Source: an uncultured Bacteroidales bacterium (GTDB lineage: Bacteria; Bacteroidota; Bacteroidia; Bacteroidales; FEN-979). Taken from it: a stretch of 35,432 nucleotides of DNA. Positions 9,296-18,572 of the stretch are shown here, piece after piece; position 1 is the first letter of the stretch; every line of letters begins with the position of its first letter. The notes under the pieces were generated by a model. That model saw only the letters and a program-made list of their open reading frames with translations. It did not search any database and was not told where the DNA came from. The translations under genes were made by a program, and so were the position numbers. Location: the NCBI GenBank assembly GCA_903875045.1, contig CAIQUS010000141.1, positions 1 through 35,432 on the forward strand. The letters run 5' to 3'.

Positions 9296-11077
9296 CTATA
9301 AAACACCACCCCGTTTTCTGAATTCACGGGCGAAATATTCGATCGAATCGCGGTTGGTGGTGTTATTGAGATAATAAAAATAGAGGCTTCTATATGCTTC
9401 TTTAAGTTCAGGATCTATTACAAGTGAGCGGCGCCATAGTGGTGCCGCTTTTTTTTCCTCTCCGCAATATACCATGTACAACCCCAGGTTATATATAGCT
9501 ATTGAGTTTAAAGGATCGAGGGTTACAGCAAGCTGCGAACGTTCAACAGCCTTTTTATATTGAGCCTGTTCGAAGAACCGCCGTGCAGTTTCAACACACA
9601 ACTTTACATAATTGGCATTTCCTTCAGGTTCCGTGAATCCTAAAGCCCGAGCTTCATTGAAAAGTAAAAAAGCGGAATCATAAGACTTCTTGTCAACAAA
9701 ATAGATCATACCTAAATGGTAAAGAAATCGTGGATGCTTTTTTATGCTGATGGCTTTTCTCAGGTGATATTCAAAGGAGGGATAATCCTGTTGTTTGAAA
9801 TAAGAGCGCCCCAGGAAGTAATGAAACCAGGCTTTCCCGGGTTTATAAACAATAGAAGAACCCCAAAAAGAATTGGCATCTTTGTATCTTGTTCCCAAGA
9901 ACATGGAATTAATGGCAAGTGTAATCATCACAATAGTAAGCCAGGCAATATTTATGCGCAAATTGAGCTTTACCCATCTCTCTGGAATAATAACCAATAG
10001 TGAAATCAGTAATCCAGCCAGCGGCAAATATGACCGGTGGACAAGGTAATCATAGTTATCGGCAGATGTATCCAGCCTGACAAACATATTCGGTAAAGAA
10101 AAAGCCACGTACCATATTATTCCAAAAACAAATAGCCAAACAACTTTCTCTTTACTGATCAGGAAAAAACCTAGAATCAATATTGATATCAGTATACCTA
10201 TTCCTGTGTAAAGAGAGGTGTAAACTGGTGTTACTGCCAGATTGAACGGAAGAAAAAATTTTGCAATGATTTCGAATGGAAAAGGGAAATTCGCCCATAT
10301 AGCCCAAAGTCCCAGTTGCCAGGTGCCTACTCTTGAAATAGATGTTGTTCGAAGGATAAACCAACCAATGGTGATTAAAACTATTCCAGAAAATAGCATA
10401 GCCGTCCTCTTGTCCCAGGTTAATTGCTTTGTTGAAAAGAGATAAATAATCAATAAAACAGGTAATAAAATTCCAGATTCTTTTGAAAAAAGTGCTAATG
10501 CGAAAGAAAAAATGGAAGCAAGGAGTAATAAAGGTTTTCTTTGCCGGAACCAGATAATGCTAAGTGAAAGGAAGAGTAATCCAAAAAGAGTAACCAAAAG
10601 ATCATTTCTTGCAGGAATCCAGAAAACTGCACTTGCCATCAAAGGGTGAATTGAAAAAATAACAGAACCGGCAAATGCTTTTTCACGACTTAACCCAAGA
10701 AGTTGAAGCAACCAAAGCAGCGTAATGCAACAAAGTATATGATACAGCAGGTTCATGAAATGATAGAATCCCGGTTTTGTTCCCGCCACCTGTGAATCCA
10801 ACATCAATGAAACATTGAGCATAGGCCTGTAATAAGGGCTGGTATTGTTAAAAAATGCATCCGTTTTAAAGGTCTTTAAAAAATTATCAGGGTTGGTAAT
10901 TTTAGCCTGATTGTCGAGGATCAGAATATCATCATCAAAATAGACATAGCCATTGCGCAAAGAAGGAATAAACAATACCAATGGAATGATTATAAGCAAT
11001 AAGTATGAATACTTTAGCACTGCATTACCAGATTCTGATTTTTTATTCTTCTGTGAAATATTAGAAACTCTCTTCAT
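9296..11077 (-). CDS. TMTC-like membrane protein with TPR repeats (subfamily B)
   Basis: A 593-residue inner-membrane protein. About 10-11 hydrophobic spans precede C-terminal TPR-like repeats (about 420-590; HYFLGRSYFKQQDYPSF and NLGLYMVYCGEEKKA are two of them). The first external loop carries YFDDD (acidic residues 48-50), the position of the metal/lipid-sugar-binding acidic motif of GT-C glycosyltransferases. Later signatures are PYYRPMLNVSLM, HPLMASAVFWIPARNDLL and YDYLVHRSYLPLAG. This architecture matches TMTC (DUF1736) proteins, whose animal members are O-mannosyltransferases; the bacterial substrate is unknown. It is closest in this window to the protein at 29188-30963. The ATG at 11077 is preferred over one at 11137, because it gives a short Lys-rich cytoplasmic tail like its relatives and has GGGGA about 10 bases upstream. 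Confidence 0.8.
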   Translation of the reverse strand: MKRVSNISQKNKKSESGNAVLKYSYLLLIIIPLVLFIPSLRNGYVYFDDDILILDNQAKITNPDNFLKTFKTDAFFNNTSPYYRPMLNVSLMLDSQVAGTKPGFYHFMNLLYHILCCITLLWLLQLLGLSREKAFAGSVIFSIHPLMASAVFWIPARNDLLVTLFGLLFLSLSIIWFRQRKPLLLLASIFSFALALFSKESGILLPVLLIIYLFSTKQLTWDKRTAMLFSGIVLITIGWFILRTTSISRVGTWQLGLWAIWANFPFPFEIIAKFFLPFNLAVTPVYTSLYTGIGILISILILGFFLISKEKVVWLFVFGIIWYVAFSLPNMFVRLDTSADNYDYLVHRSYLPLAGLLISLLVIIPERWVKLNLRINIAWLTIVMITLAINSMFLGTRYKDANSFWGSSIVYKPGKAWFHYFLGRSYFKQQDYPSFEYHLRKAISIKKHPRFLYHLGMIYFVDKKSYDSAFLLFNEARALGFTEPEGNANYVKLCVETARRFFEQAQYKKAVERSQLAVTLDPLNSIAIYNLGLYMVYCGEEKKAAPLWRRSLVIDPELKEAYRSLYFYYLNNTTNRDSIEYFAREFRKRGGVL

Positions 11078-11267
11078 TGGTTCATCCCCATTAAAAACAT
11101 TTTGTAAATATGCAAAAAAATAGCAGATTAATCGCATAATGATTCTTTATCACTGAAGGATTCCTGAAGTTAAAAGCAATCAAAACAATCATACAGAAGC
11201 AATGAATGGAGTAACTACAAAGATGTCATTCCTTGCTGATTCACCTATATGTAGTTGAGATATTTTC

Positions 11268-11275
11268 TATATTTG
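11268..11275 (+). promoter_or_regulatory. Candidate Bacteroidota -7 promoter box
   Basis: TATATTTG fits the Bacteroidota consensus TAnnTTTG and lies 20 bases before the ATG at 11296, in the divergent gap (11078-11295). No convincing TTTG -33 element is seen at the usual spacing, so the call is tentative. Confidence 0.4.
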
Positions 11276-11295
11276 CCAAATTAAAATCGCATCCA

Positions 11296-13854
11296 ATGTT
11301 AAAGAAGAATAGTGAACCGTTTTTTCAGTCGAAGATATTGTGGAGCGCTGTAATTTTCGCGGTTACACTGATTGTTTTTTTCCCAACCTTATTCAATCAA
11401 CTTACCAATTGGGACGACCGTGTATATATCAGTGAGAATTCCTATATCCAGGTGATATCATGGGATCACATAAAATGGATTTTCAGTAATGCTTACATGG
11501 GAAATTATCATCCATTAACAATGATTTCACTTGCCATTGATTATCAAATCAGTGGAATAAACCCATTTACCTATCACTTTACCAACCTGTTACTGCATGC
11601 AAGTAACGCAGTGCTGGTATTTCTTATCATTTTTGCCTTAACCGGGAAATTTAACCTTTCTGTAATTGCAGGATTGCTTTTTGGTGTTCACACCCTTCAT
11701 GTTGAATCGGTTTCGTGGGTTTCTGAAAGAAAAGATGTATTATATGCTTTTTTTTACCTTCTTGCGCTGTATAGTTACGTCCGGTACAATAAGAAAAAGG
11801 AAAGGAAATGGTATTGGTTCAGCATCAGCTTCTTTATCTTGTCACTTTTCTCTAAAGGTCAGGCAGTTTCATTGGCTGTTACCTTGTTCCTGGTTGATTA
11901 CTTACAGGGAAAAAAATTATTTGATGCTAAGAGTCTGATTGATAAAGTTCCCTACTTTATTCTGGCTGCAATATTTGGTATGGTAGCCATCCAGGCCCAA
12001 CAGGGTGTTTCAGCCACTGAGATGGTTCATACTGAAGGACAACAGCGAATTTTCTTCTCCTCGTATGGCTTTCTTCTATACCTTGGAAAACTGATCCTGC
12101 CGATATTCCTATCAGCTTATTATCCATATCCGAATCTTTCACCAGGCGCAGATTTACCAATAATCTACTATCTTTCACCCATTTTTGTTGTTGCATTTTT
12201 TTCGCTACTCTTTTTTACTTTTAAACGGTCAAAACCTGTATTTTTTGGATTGAGTTTTTTTCTGGTAAATATATTCCTCCTGTTACAGTTGCTGCCTGTG
12301 GGGGGAGCTATCATGGCAGACAGGTATGCCTATATCCCCTCTTTCGGATATTGTTTTCTGTTTGGATACATAATTACAGAGAAAAAATTTCTACCCAATA
12401 TCAACGCTCCATATATTTTTGCCGGTATTTATTTGCTGTTATTGGGTGCAATGACATTTGGGAGAACAATGACCTGGAAAAATAATTTCACACTTTGGAC
12501 GGACGTTGTTCAAAAGAACAGCGAGATTCCTCTTGCATGGTACAATCTGGGCAATGCACATAGCGATACCGGAAATTATGCAGTTGCCATATCAAATTAC
12601 GATCAATCAATACGGGTTTCTCCTTTGTATTACAGTGCGTATATCAACAGGGCCAATGCAAAAACCAAGACAAACGATTACGTAGGGGCCATTGAGGATC
12701 TTAATTTCGTTATTTCGCATGATTCATCGCTTGTAAATGCGTACATAAACAGGGCCCTTGCGCGACGTAGTTTAAAGGATTATAAGGGTGCCATTGCTGA
12801 CTATGAGGTTGCTATCAGGATGAAGCCAGATCAACCTGAACTTTACCTGAGCAGAGGGAATGTACTCTTCGACATGAACGATAATACCGGTGCTTTAAAA
12901 GATTTCACCAAGGCACTGGAAATAAAACCCGGAATGTTAGATGCCTATGCCAACCGGGCTTTTGTAAAGAAGGCGATGGGAAACCTTGCAGGAGCCATCG
13001 GTGATTATGACAAAGCTATTGAAATCCAGCCCGAGAACAGTGAATTTTATAATAACCGGGGGAATCTGCGCTTTCAGTTGGGGCAAAACAAGGAGGCGAT
13101 CGCTGATTACGGACGCAGTATGAAAGCTAAACCTAAGGATTATCTTGCCTATAAAAACAGGGGAGCGATTTACTTTATACAAAAGGATTACCAATTGGCA
13201 TTAAATGATTATTCGGAAGCCATCAGGTTCAATACCGGGATGGCTGATCTATGGTTTACAAGGGCACTCATTAAAAAGGCTATGAATGACATGACCGGTG
13301 CAACAGCTGATTATAAAAAAGCAGTTGAAACTGATCCCAATTTCGGTGCCGAATCCTACAGTAAAAACTTAGGACTAAAGCCAATACAAACCACCCCACC
13401 GTACGAGCAATTCAATAAAGACGCACAGGTTTTAGATGGTCAGGGGAAATATCAGGAAGCGATTTCAATGTATAAGCGTGCGATTGAGCTGAAAGCAGAT
13501 TACTATGAAGCATGGTTTAACCTTGGGAACACATACGGAAAAACAGGAAAGTTTGTGGATGCCATTGCCTCTTTCAACCGGGCCATCGCCGCAAAAAAAG
13601 ACTATGCAGAAGCATTTGCCGGCCGAGGTATTGCCAATGCAAGTGTTGGAAAATTCCAGGAAGCATTGAAAGACATGAGTGCTGCCATCAAGATAAAACC
13701 TGATTACGCCATGGTATTTTTAAACCGTGCCTTAATTTATCTTAACACCGGAAAAAAAGACCTTGCTTGTGTTGACCTCCAGAAAGCTGTTCAATTGGGG
13801 TATAAAGAGGCTTACGAGATATATCAAAAAGAATGTCAGGGGAAATCAAAGTAA
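11296..13854 (+). CDS. TMTC-like GT-C/TPR protein with long TPR domain (subfamily A)
   Basis: An 852-residue membrane protein. The N-terminal half (about 1-410) has around 10-11 membrane spans, with NWDD in the first external loop (D40, D41), NYHPLTMISLAIDY, HTLHVESVSWVSERKDVLY and MADRYAYIPSFG motifs. The C-terminal half (about 420-850) holds about twelve TPR units of 33-34 residues, many ending with alternating helix motifs such as AYINRA and AI.DY..AI. TPRs normally mediate protein binding. Family knowledge (TMTC/DUF1736) suggests an extracytoplasmic glycosyltransferase using a polyprenyl-phosphate sugar; the acceptor is unknown. The frame extends upstream to a TTG at 11233, but the ATG at 11296 gives a normal Lys-rich tail. 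The next gene starts 26 bases after the stop. Confidence 0.85.
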   Translation: MLKKNSEPFFQSKILWSAVIFAVTLIVFFPTLFNQLTNWDDRVYISENSYIQVISWDHIKWIFSNAYMGNYHPLTMISLAIDYQISGINPFTYHFTNLLLHASNAVLVFLIIFALTGKFNLSVIAGLLFGVHTLHVESVSWVSERKDVLYAFFYLLALYSYVRYNKKKERKWYWFSISFFILSLFSKGQAVSLAVTLFLVDYLQGKKLFDAKSLIDKVPYFILAAIFGMVAIQAQQGVSATEMVHTEGQQRIFFSSYGFLLYLGKLILPIFLSAYYPYPNLSPGADLPIIYYLSPIFVVAFFSLLFFTFKRSKPVFFGLSFFLVNIFLLLQLLPVGGAIMADRYAYIPSFGYCFLFGYIITEKKFLPNINAPYIFAGIYLLLLGAMTFGRTMTWKNNFTLWTDVVQKNSEIPLAWYNLGNAHSDTGNYAVAISNYDQSIRVSPLYYSAYINRANAKTKTNDYVGAIEDLNFVISHDSSLVNAYINRALARRSLKDYKGAIADYEVAIRMKPDQPELYLSRGNVLFDMNDNTGALKDFTKALEIKPGMLDAYANRAFVKKAMGNLAGAIGDYDKAIEIQPENSEFYNNRGNLRFQLGQNKEAIADYGRSMKAKPKDYLAYKNRGAIYFIQKDYQLALNDYSEAIRFNTGMADLWFTRALIKKAMNDMTGATADYKKAVETDPNFGAESYSKNLGLKPIQTTPPYEQFNKDAQVLDGQGKYQEAISMYKRAIELKADYYEAWFNLGNTYGKTGKFVDAIASFNRAIAAKKDYAEAFAGRGIANASVGKFQEALKDMSAAIKIKPDYAMVFLNRALIYLNTGKKDLACVDLQKAVQLGYKEAYEIYQKECQGKSK

Positions 13855-13880
13855 AAAATACAAATGTCAAAATAAATCAC

Positions 13881-16376
13881 ATGAAGCAAAAACAAACCCA
13901 TAAACCTGTAAGCAAGCAGTCCACCAAAACTCCGGTAAAAAAGGAACTAAGTAAAACACCAACTACTCCGTTTTTTCTTGATCCTTATTTACAAAAACAT
14001 GGTTTATGGATCACACTGGGGCTTGTTTCGTTATTAATTCTATTGATTTTTCACAATTTTATTCTTGGCAATGTTTATTATTTATTCAAGGATATAGGGA
14101 GTGATACCGTTAATCAATCTTTTCCAATATATAAATCCTTAACAAAATACCTCAATTCTGAAGGTTTTCCACTGTGGTCGTTTGACCAGGGAATGGGGCA
14201 AGAAATAATATCTACAAGTTTAGTCGATCCATTCTATTGGATAATTTATTTTTTTGGTGAAAATAATGTCATGTATGGAATGCTATGGACTGAATTAACC
14301 AAAATTATTTTAACAGCTTTTGTTTTCTTCCAATTTCTTAAAGTCTTGAATTTGTCGAATACGAATGCCTTAATTGGTGCATTACTCTACTCGTTCAGTG
14401 GATTTATGATTGTCGGCGGCTCCTGGATCGTGTTTTCGGCAGAGGCATGCTACCTTGCGATTCTTCTATTGGGGTTTGAGAAATTATTTAAGCAGAATTC
14501 ATGGTACCTCTTCCCTATTGCCATAGCACTTATATGCATAATGCGACCCTTTGATCTGTATTTTTACGGTCTTTTCCTGATAATATATTTTCTTTTCAGA
14601 CATTTTTCATCAGATGATTTTTCATGGAAAAACCTTTTTTTCAATGGTGTTAAATTATTTGGACTGGCTTTACTAGGGATATTCATCAGTACTTTCTTCT
14701 TTGTTAGTGGCGTACAATTAATGTTAGACAGTCCGCGGGTTAGCGGAAGTTCTTCCTATTTCAACCTTTTACTTTCAAGATCCATATTCTTTATTGAGCA
14801 ACCTATTCATTATGTCACTGTACTTTTCCGGACTTTTTCAAATGATATGCTTGGTAATGGCAGCAATTTCAAGGGTTGGGGCAATTATCTCGAGGCCCCA
14901 ATGACGTATATCGGGATACTACCTCTGGTAATTTTTTCCCAGGTTTTTACCATATTAAACAAGAAGAAAAAAATCGTCTATGCAATTTTTCTTGCAGTTT
15001 TTATTATTCCGATCATTTTTCCGTGGTTCAGGTATGCATTTTGGGCATTTGCCGGCGATTATTACCGTGGCTTTTCTATTTTGGTCTCAATAACATTGTT
15101 ATTTTACAGCCTCCAGGTAATTCATGAAATTGAAAAACAGAATAAAATCAGTTTGGTTTTATTGCTGATAAATTCGGCTATCCTTCTCGTTCTCCTTTAT
15201 TATCCGTTTATCGGAATTGATCAGGTAATCAACAAACCACAGCAACTCATTGTCGCCTTGCTGATCATTGTATACAGTATATTAATTTACCTTCTGAGTT
15301 ATACCAATAAAAAGGGACCTGTGATGGCTTTGATTGTGATTGTCGTATTTGTAGAACTGGGTTATTTCAACTACAAGACGGTAAATGACAGAGTGTGTAT
15401 TACACACACAGAGCGCCTTCAAAAGGTCGGATATAATGATTACACCGTTGAAGCCTTAGATTTTATCAAAAAGCAAGATAATGGCTTTTTCAGAATGAAT
15501 AAGGACTATAATTCAGGCCCTACCATCCATAACAGCTATAACGATGCCAAGGCGCAAGGATATTTTGGGACGATGTCATACTATTCGTTCAACCAAAAGT
15601 ATTATATCCGGTTTCTTGAAGAAACTGAAGTTATTCATAAAGGGAATGAAACTGAGTCGAGGTGGGCTCCAGGATTGTCGGGACGGCCATTGCTGCAAAT
15701 TTTCGGAAGTGTTAAATATAACCTGAGTAAAAATCCCAGGCCGGTTTTTATGCAAATGGGCTATGATTCAGTAACTCAGATTGGAGACGTAAAGGTTTTA
15801 CAAAACCGGTTTTTCCTCCCTCTTGGGAATACTTATGATAAATATATTACGATCTCAAAATATCAGAAATTATCACGTTTACAAAAAGATCTTGTTCTAT
15901 TACAGGCTGTTGTTGCTGAAGAGCCTGTGAGCAGCGAATACTTGAAATTAAAGGAATTCAGCATTACCGATACCATGAAAATTCCGACCTGGGAGGCTAT
16001 CGGAAACGCTTGCCATGACCGGAAGCGGGATACACTTCAGATCACACATTTTTCGAATAACAAGATCAACGGCACAATTGATATTATGGAGCCCCAACTT
16101 TTATTCTTTAGTATACCTTTTGACCGCGGTTGGAATGCAAGAATAGACGGTAAGGAAGCAAAACCCATCCTTTGCAATCTTGGATTTAACGGTTTAATTT
16201 TAGATCCAGGCCGGCATAGCATTGAGTTATATTATAAACCACCATATTTCGCCACCACAATTATTCTTTCATTTGTTGGCCTGCTAATATATCTTATTCT
16301 GGTTGTAATTGACATCTCATTCAAAAGGAAAAAACAATCGAAATTAAATTCTGTTACTTCAGAGCCCAGTATTTGA
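13881..16376 (+). CDS. YfhO family GT-C membrane protein
   Basis: A protein of about 831 residues with around 12-13 membrane spans. The N-terminus is Lys/Thr-rich and cytoplasmic. The first external loop has DIGSD, then FPIYKSL and GFPLWSFDQGMGQ, which is the YfhO pattern. The large C-terminal external domain ends with the family signature: LLFFSIPFDRGWNARIDGKEA followed by a glycine-rich turn and the last membrane span. Known YfhO proteins in Firmicutes help glycosylate cell-envelope polymers from lipid-linked sugars; here the acceptor is unknown. An ATG at 13833 in the same frame would overlap the TMTC gene by 22 bases; I prefer 13881, just after that gene's stop. It is probably co-transcribed with the TMTC gene. 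Its 3' end overlaps the convergent GtrA-like gene by 23 bases. Confidence 0.82.
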   Translation: MKQKQTHKPVSKQSTKTPVKKELSKTPTTPFFLDPYLQKHGLWITLGLVSLLILLIFHNFILGNVYYLFKDIGSDTVNQSFPIYKSLTKYLNSEGFPLWSFDQGMGQEIISTSLVDPFYWIIYFFGENNVMYGMLWTELTKIILTAFVFFQFLKVLNLSNTNALIGALLYSFSGFMIVGGSWIVFSAEACYLAILLLGFEKLFKQNSWYLFPIAIALICIMRPFDLYFYGLFLIIYFLFRHFSSDDFSWKNLFFNGVKLFGLALLGIFISTFFFVSGVQLMLDSPRVSGSSSYFNLLLSRSIFFIEQPIHYVTVLFRTFSNDMLGNGSNFKGWGNYLEAPMTYIGILPLVIFSQVFTILNKKKKIVYAIFLAVFIIPIIFPWFRYAFWAFAGDYYRGFSILVSITLLFYSLQVIHEIEKQNKISLVLLLINSAILLVLLYYPFIGIDQVINKPQQLIVALLIIVYSILIYLLSYTNKKGPVMALIVIVVFVELGYFNYKTVNDRVCITHTERLQKVGYNDYTVEALDFIKKQDNGFFRMNKDYNSGPTIHNSYNDAKAQGYFGTMSYYSFNQKYYIRFLEETEVIHKGNETESRWAPGLSGRPLLQIFGSVKYNLSKNPRPVFMQMGYDSVTQIGDVKVLQNRFFLPLGNTYDKYITISKYQKLSRLQKDLVLLQAVVAEEPVSSEYLKLKEFSITDTMKIPTWEAIGNACHDRKRDTLQITHFSNNKINGTIDIMEPQLLFFSIPFDRGWNARIDGKEAKPILCNLGFNGLILDPGRHSIELYYKPPYFATTIILSFVGLLIYLILVVIDISFKRKKQSKLNSVTSEPSI

Positions 16377-16770
16377 ATCCAGTAAAATTAATAACTATTA
16401 CTAAAGGAAGGATCAGGAACTGCAGGTAAAACGGGTCGGCCTGTGTTGTGGAAACCAATATTTTCAACAGCAATAAATTCAAGGTATAGGATAAGCAATA
16501 AACGATAAAATATTTAGGCAGCCTTTTTCTGAATTCCAATTTTTCGTCAGGTTTAAAGACTAACAGAAAATTAATTACATAGGTGAGTAATATTCCGAAC
16601 AACCAGGATATGCTAAAAGCCCAAAGATAGTGCATCGTAAGTATCCGAAGGCAAAAGAGGTAAACAAGCGTTGACAGTGCTGCATTTACCAATCCCACCA
16701 GAACATATTTATAGAACTGCAGGCTGAAAATATTTTGTCGGATAAGCCGTACCACAGGATGATTGATCAT
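16354..16770 (-). CDS. GtrA-like membrane protein
   Basis: A 138-residue protein with four hydrophobic spans (about 21-43, 48-70, 84-105 and 114-135) and the GtrA-family pattern: FYKYVLVGLVNAALSTLVY at the start, an N in the second half (TYVINFLLVF) and FxxKYWALK at the end. GtrA proteins are thought to flip polyprenyl-phosphate-linked sugars across the inner membrane. The start codon overlaps the preceding gene stop as ATGA, so translation is likely coupled. The gene is the last of the nine-gene minus-strand operon. With the two genes before it, it completes a gtr-type flippase/loader/transferase cassette. The 3' end overlaps the convergent YfhO gene. Confidence 0.85.
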   Translation of the reverse strand: MINHPVVRLIRQNIFSLQFYKYVLVGLVNAALSTLVYLFCLRILTMHYLWAFSISWLFGILLTYVINFLLVFKPDEKLEFRKRLPKYFIVYCLSYTLNLLLLKILVSTTQADPFYLQFLILPLVIVINFTGFKYWALK

Positions 16771-18572
16771 TTTTTCAGTCTGTAATAATTTAATCCGGTA
16801 TACTGATAAAATGATGGTGTAATATTTGGAATCTGTTCAAAATAATAATCCTGTTTGTACAGAAAGTGATAATATGCTCTTAAAAAATTATTAAAATTAT
16901 CATCCGAGACAAAAACCACGTTATTCATTTCGCTTATTTTCTTAAATAATTCAGCGTGGTCATACGTTCCAAACTTACTAACAAGTTGATCCTGGGTTTC
17001 AGGAGCCAAAGAAAGTTCGATTGTTAAGTAGACATAGCAGTTTTTATTTTTAAAATTCACTTCATGCACAGGATCTGTGGCGTTATGCATTTCCCAACTC
17101 CTCAAGTTGGTAGGGATGAAAATGGTATTACTAAAATTTGAGTTCATGTCGTCGAACATCAAATGATTTATTTTCCCAAATGATTTATAACCAGCTATCA
17201 ATTTACTATTAGCCTGTGAATATTGTGGCACAGAGAAAAGTGCGGCAATAATGGGAATAGATAATGTAAAATACCACAGCTTTTTTTCAAACTTAAACAT
17301 AGAAAACAAAAATAAGATGTTTGAAAAGGTTAACAGCACGATTAAGGGATTAAAAATTCTGGCAGGCAGCTTCATGTAGTAACTCATGCCTGCAATTAAA
17401 AGGATGAAAAATATCTGAAACAGCAGATATTTAAGAAACCCAATATAGTTTCGCTTTACAGATGTGATGAACCAAATGAACAGGATAAATAACAGGGCAA
17501 CGTTAAAATTTTTTGCAATATTGTTCGCCTCATCCAAGCTTTTTATGAAAGCCCCAAATTCATCCTTAAATTTCAATTGATTGCCACTTTCAATTAATGG
17601 TGATTTATTGGTTAACTTCTTAAGGAAGTCGATTGAAACCACCTTATCGTCACTGCAATATCTCGCATTGATCATTGCATTGTATGCTATTGTGTCATTT
17701 ATGTTTTGGGGAATAAAAGCGGCGGCATTTCTATAATCAATTAGTTGTCTGATTATTTCAGTTTTTTCCAGGAAAGCGGCGTTTCTACTGTTATTCCTTT
17801 TAGAAACTGCATCTATCATGGTAACAAGAAGAATAAACAAAACCACCGGCAGTATAAATTTAATGAGAAAGGGAAGAATATTTTTTTGAAAAATAATGAC
17901 CAACATAATGAAAGAAAATCCAAATACGAAGCCCAAATATCCTGCATCAAGTCTTGTACAATGACCAATCATGTAAATCACAGCAGGGAAAAGTAAAATC
18001 CACTTGTTTTTTTTCAACACCTCAGTATTCAAATATAAAGCCCCTAAAAGAATGATAAAACTTGATGTTGCCAGGATTGAAGGCCGGGTAAAGTTTATCC
18101 AATAAATATTTTGAAAAAATATCCCAAAACAAAAAGCAATAAATATTGATATTATCAAAGGGAAGGAGATTCGGTTTTTTGCAAATAAATACAGCGTAAT
18201 ATAGAAATTAAACAATGAACCCAAAAGCAATAAGAACATTGAATATCCATACCAGCCAACATTTGGGAAGTACTTGTACAGGAGGATATACAACGAAATG
18301 GTAACCTTATAAACCGAAACGAAATTATCATAGGGCAACGGGGATGCAAATCCTTTCATGGCCATGACATATCGAGGGTCGTCATTCATTTCAAAATAAG
18401 AACCAAAATATTGATAACAGACAACAAGTAAAATCAAAGAAATTAAAAATCCAATCCCGGAAACAATTTTAAAATTGTACTGTACAGGGGTTCGCTTAAC
18501 AACATTCTGAACCTTTTTGCCTTTGGGATTAATTTGTTTCTCTTCTTTCGAATAATTGCTTCTTTTTTTCAT
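16767..18572 (-). CDS. Polytopic membrane protein, candidate GT-C transferase of the gtr-type cassette
   Basis: A 601-residue protein with a Lys-rich cytoplasmic start (about 1-30) and about 10-11 hydrophobic spans up to about residue 450. A C-terminal external domain of about 150 residues follows, without membrane spans. The first loop holds EMNDDPRY (E61, D64, D65), the acidic motif position of GT-C enzymes. I do not recognise a named family. It sits between GtrB-like and GtrA-like genes, with four-base ATGA overlaps on both sides, which is the position of the variable glucosyltransferase in Shigella-type gtr cassettes. I therefore infer that it transfers the sugar delivered by those two partners onto an extracytoplasmic acceptor. 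Confidence is high that the gene is real, moderate on the role. Confidence 0.68.
   Translation of the reverse strand: MKKRSNYSKEEKQINPKGKKVQNVVKRTPVQYNFKIVSGIGFLISLILLVVCYQYFGSYFEMNDDPRYVMAMKGFASPLPYDNFVSVYKVTISLYILLYKYFPNVGWYGYSMFLLLLGSLFNFYITLYLFAKNRISFPLIISIFIAFCFGIFFQNIYWINFTRPSILATSSFIILLGALYLNTEVLKKNKWILLFPAVIYMIGHCTRLDAGYLGFVFGFSFIMLVIIFQKNILPFLIKFILPVVLFILLVTMIDAVSKRNNSRNAAFLEKTEIIRQLIDYRNAAAFIPQNINDTIAYNAMINARYCSDDKVVSIDFLKKLTNKSPLIESGNQLKFKDEFGAFIKSLDEANNIAKNFNVALLFILFIWFITSVKRNYIGFLKYLLFQIFFILLIAGMSYYMKLPARIFNPLIVLLTFSNILFLFSMFKFEKKLWYFTLSIPIIAALFSVPQYSQANSKLIAGYKSFGKINHLMFDDMNSNFSNTIFIPTNLRSWEMHNATDPVHEVNFKNKNCYVYLTIELSLAPETQDQLVSKFGTYDHAELFKKISEMNNVVFVSDDNFNNFLRAYYHFLYKQDYYFEQIPNITPSFYQYTGLNYYRLKK

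Noticed and set aside
9716-10000. 94-residue plus-strand reading frame
   Set aside because: It is antisense to the TPR part of the TMTC-like gene, with no start signal or recognisable domain.
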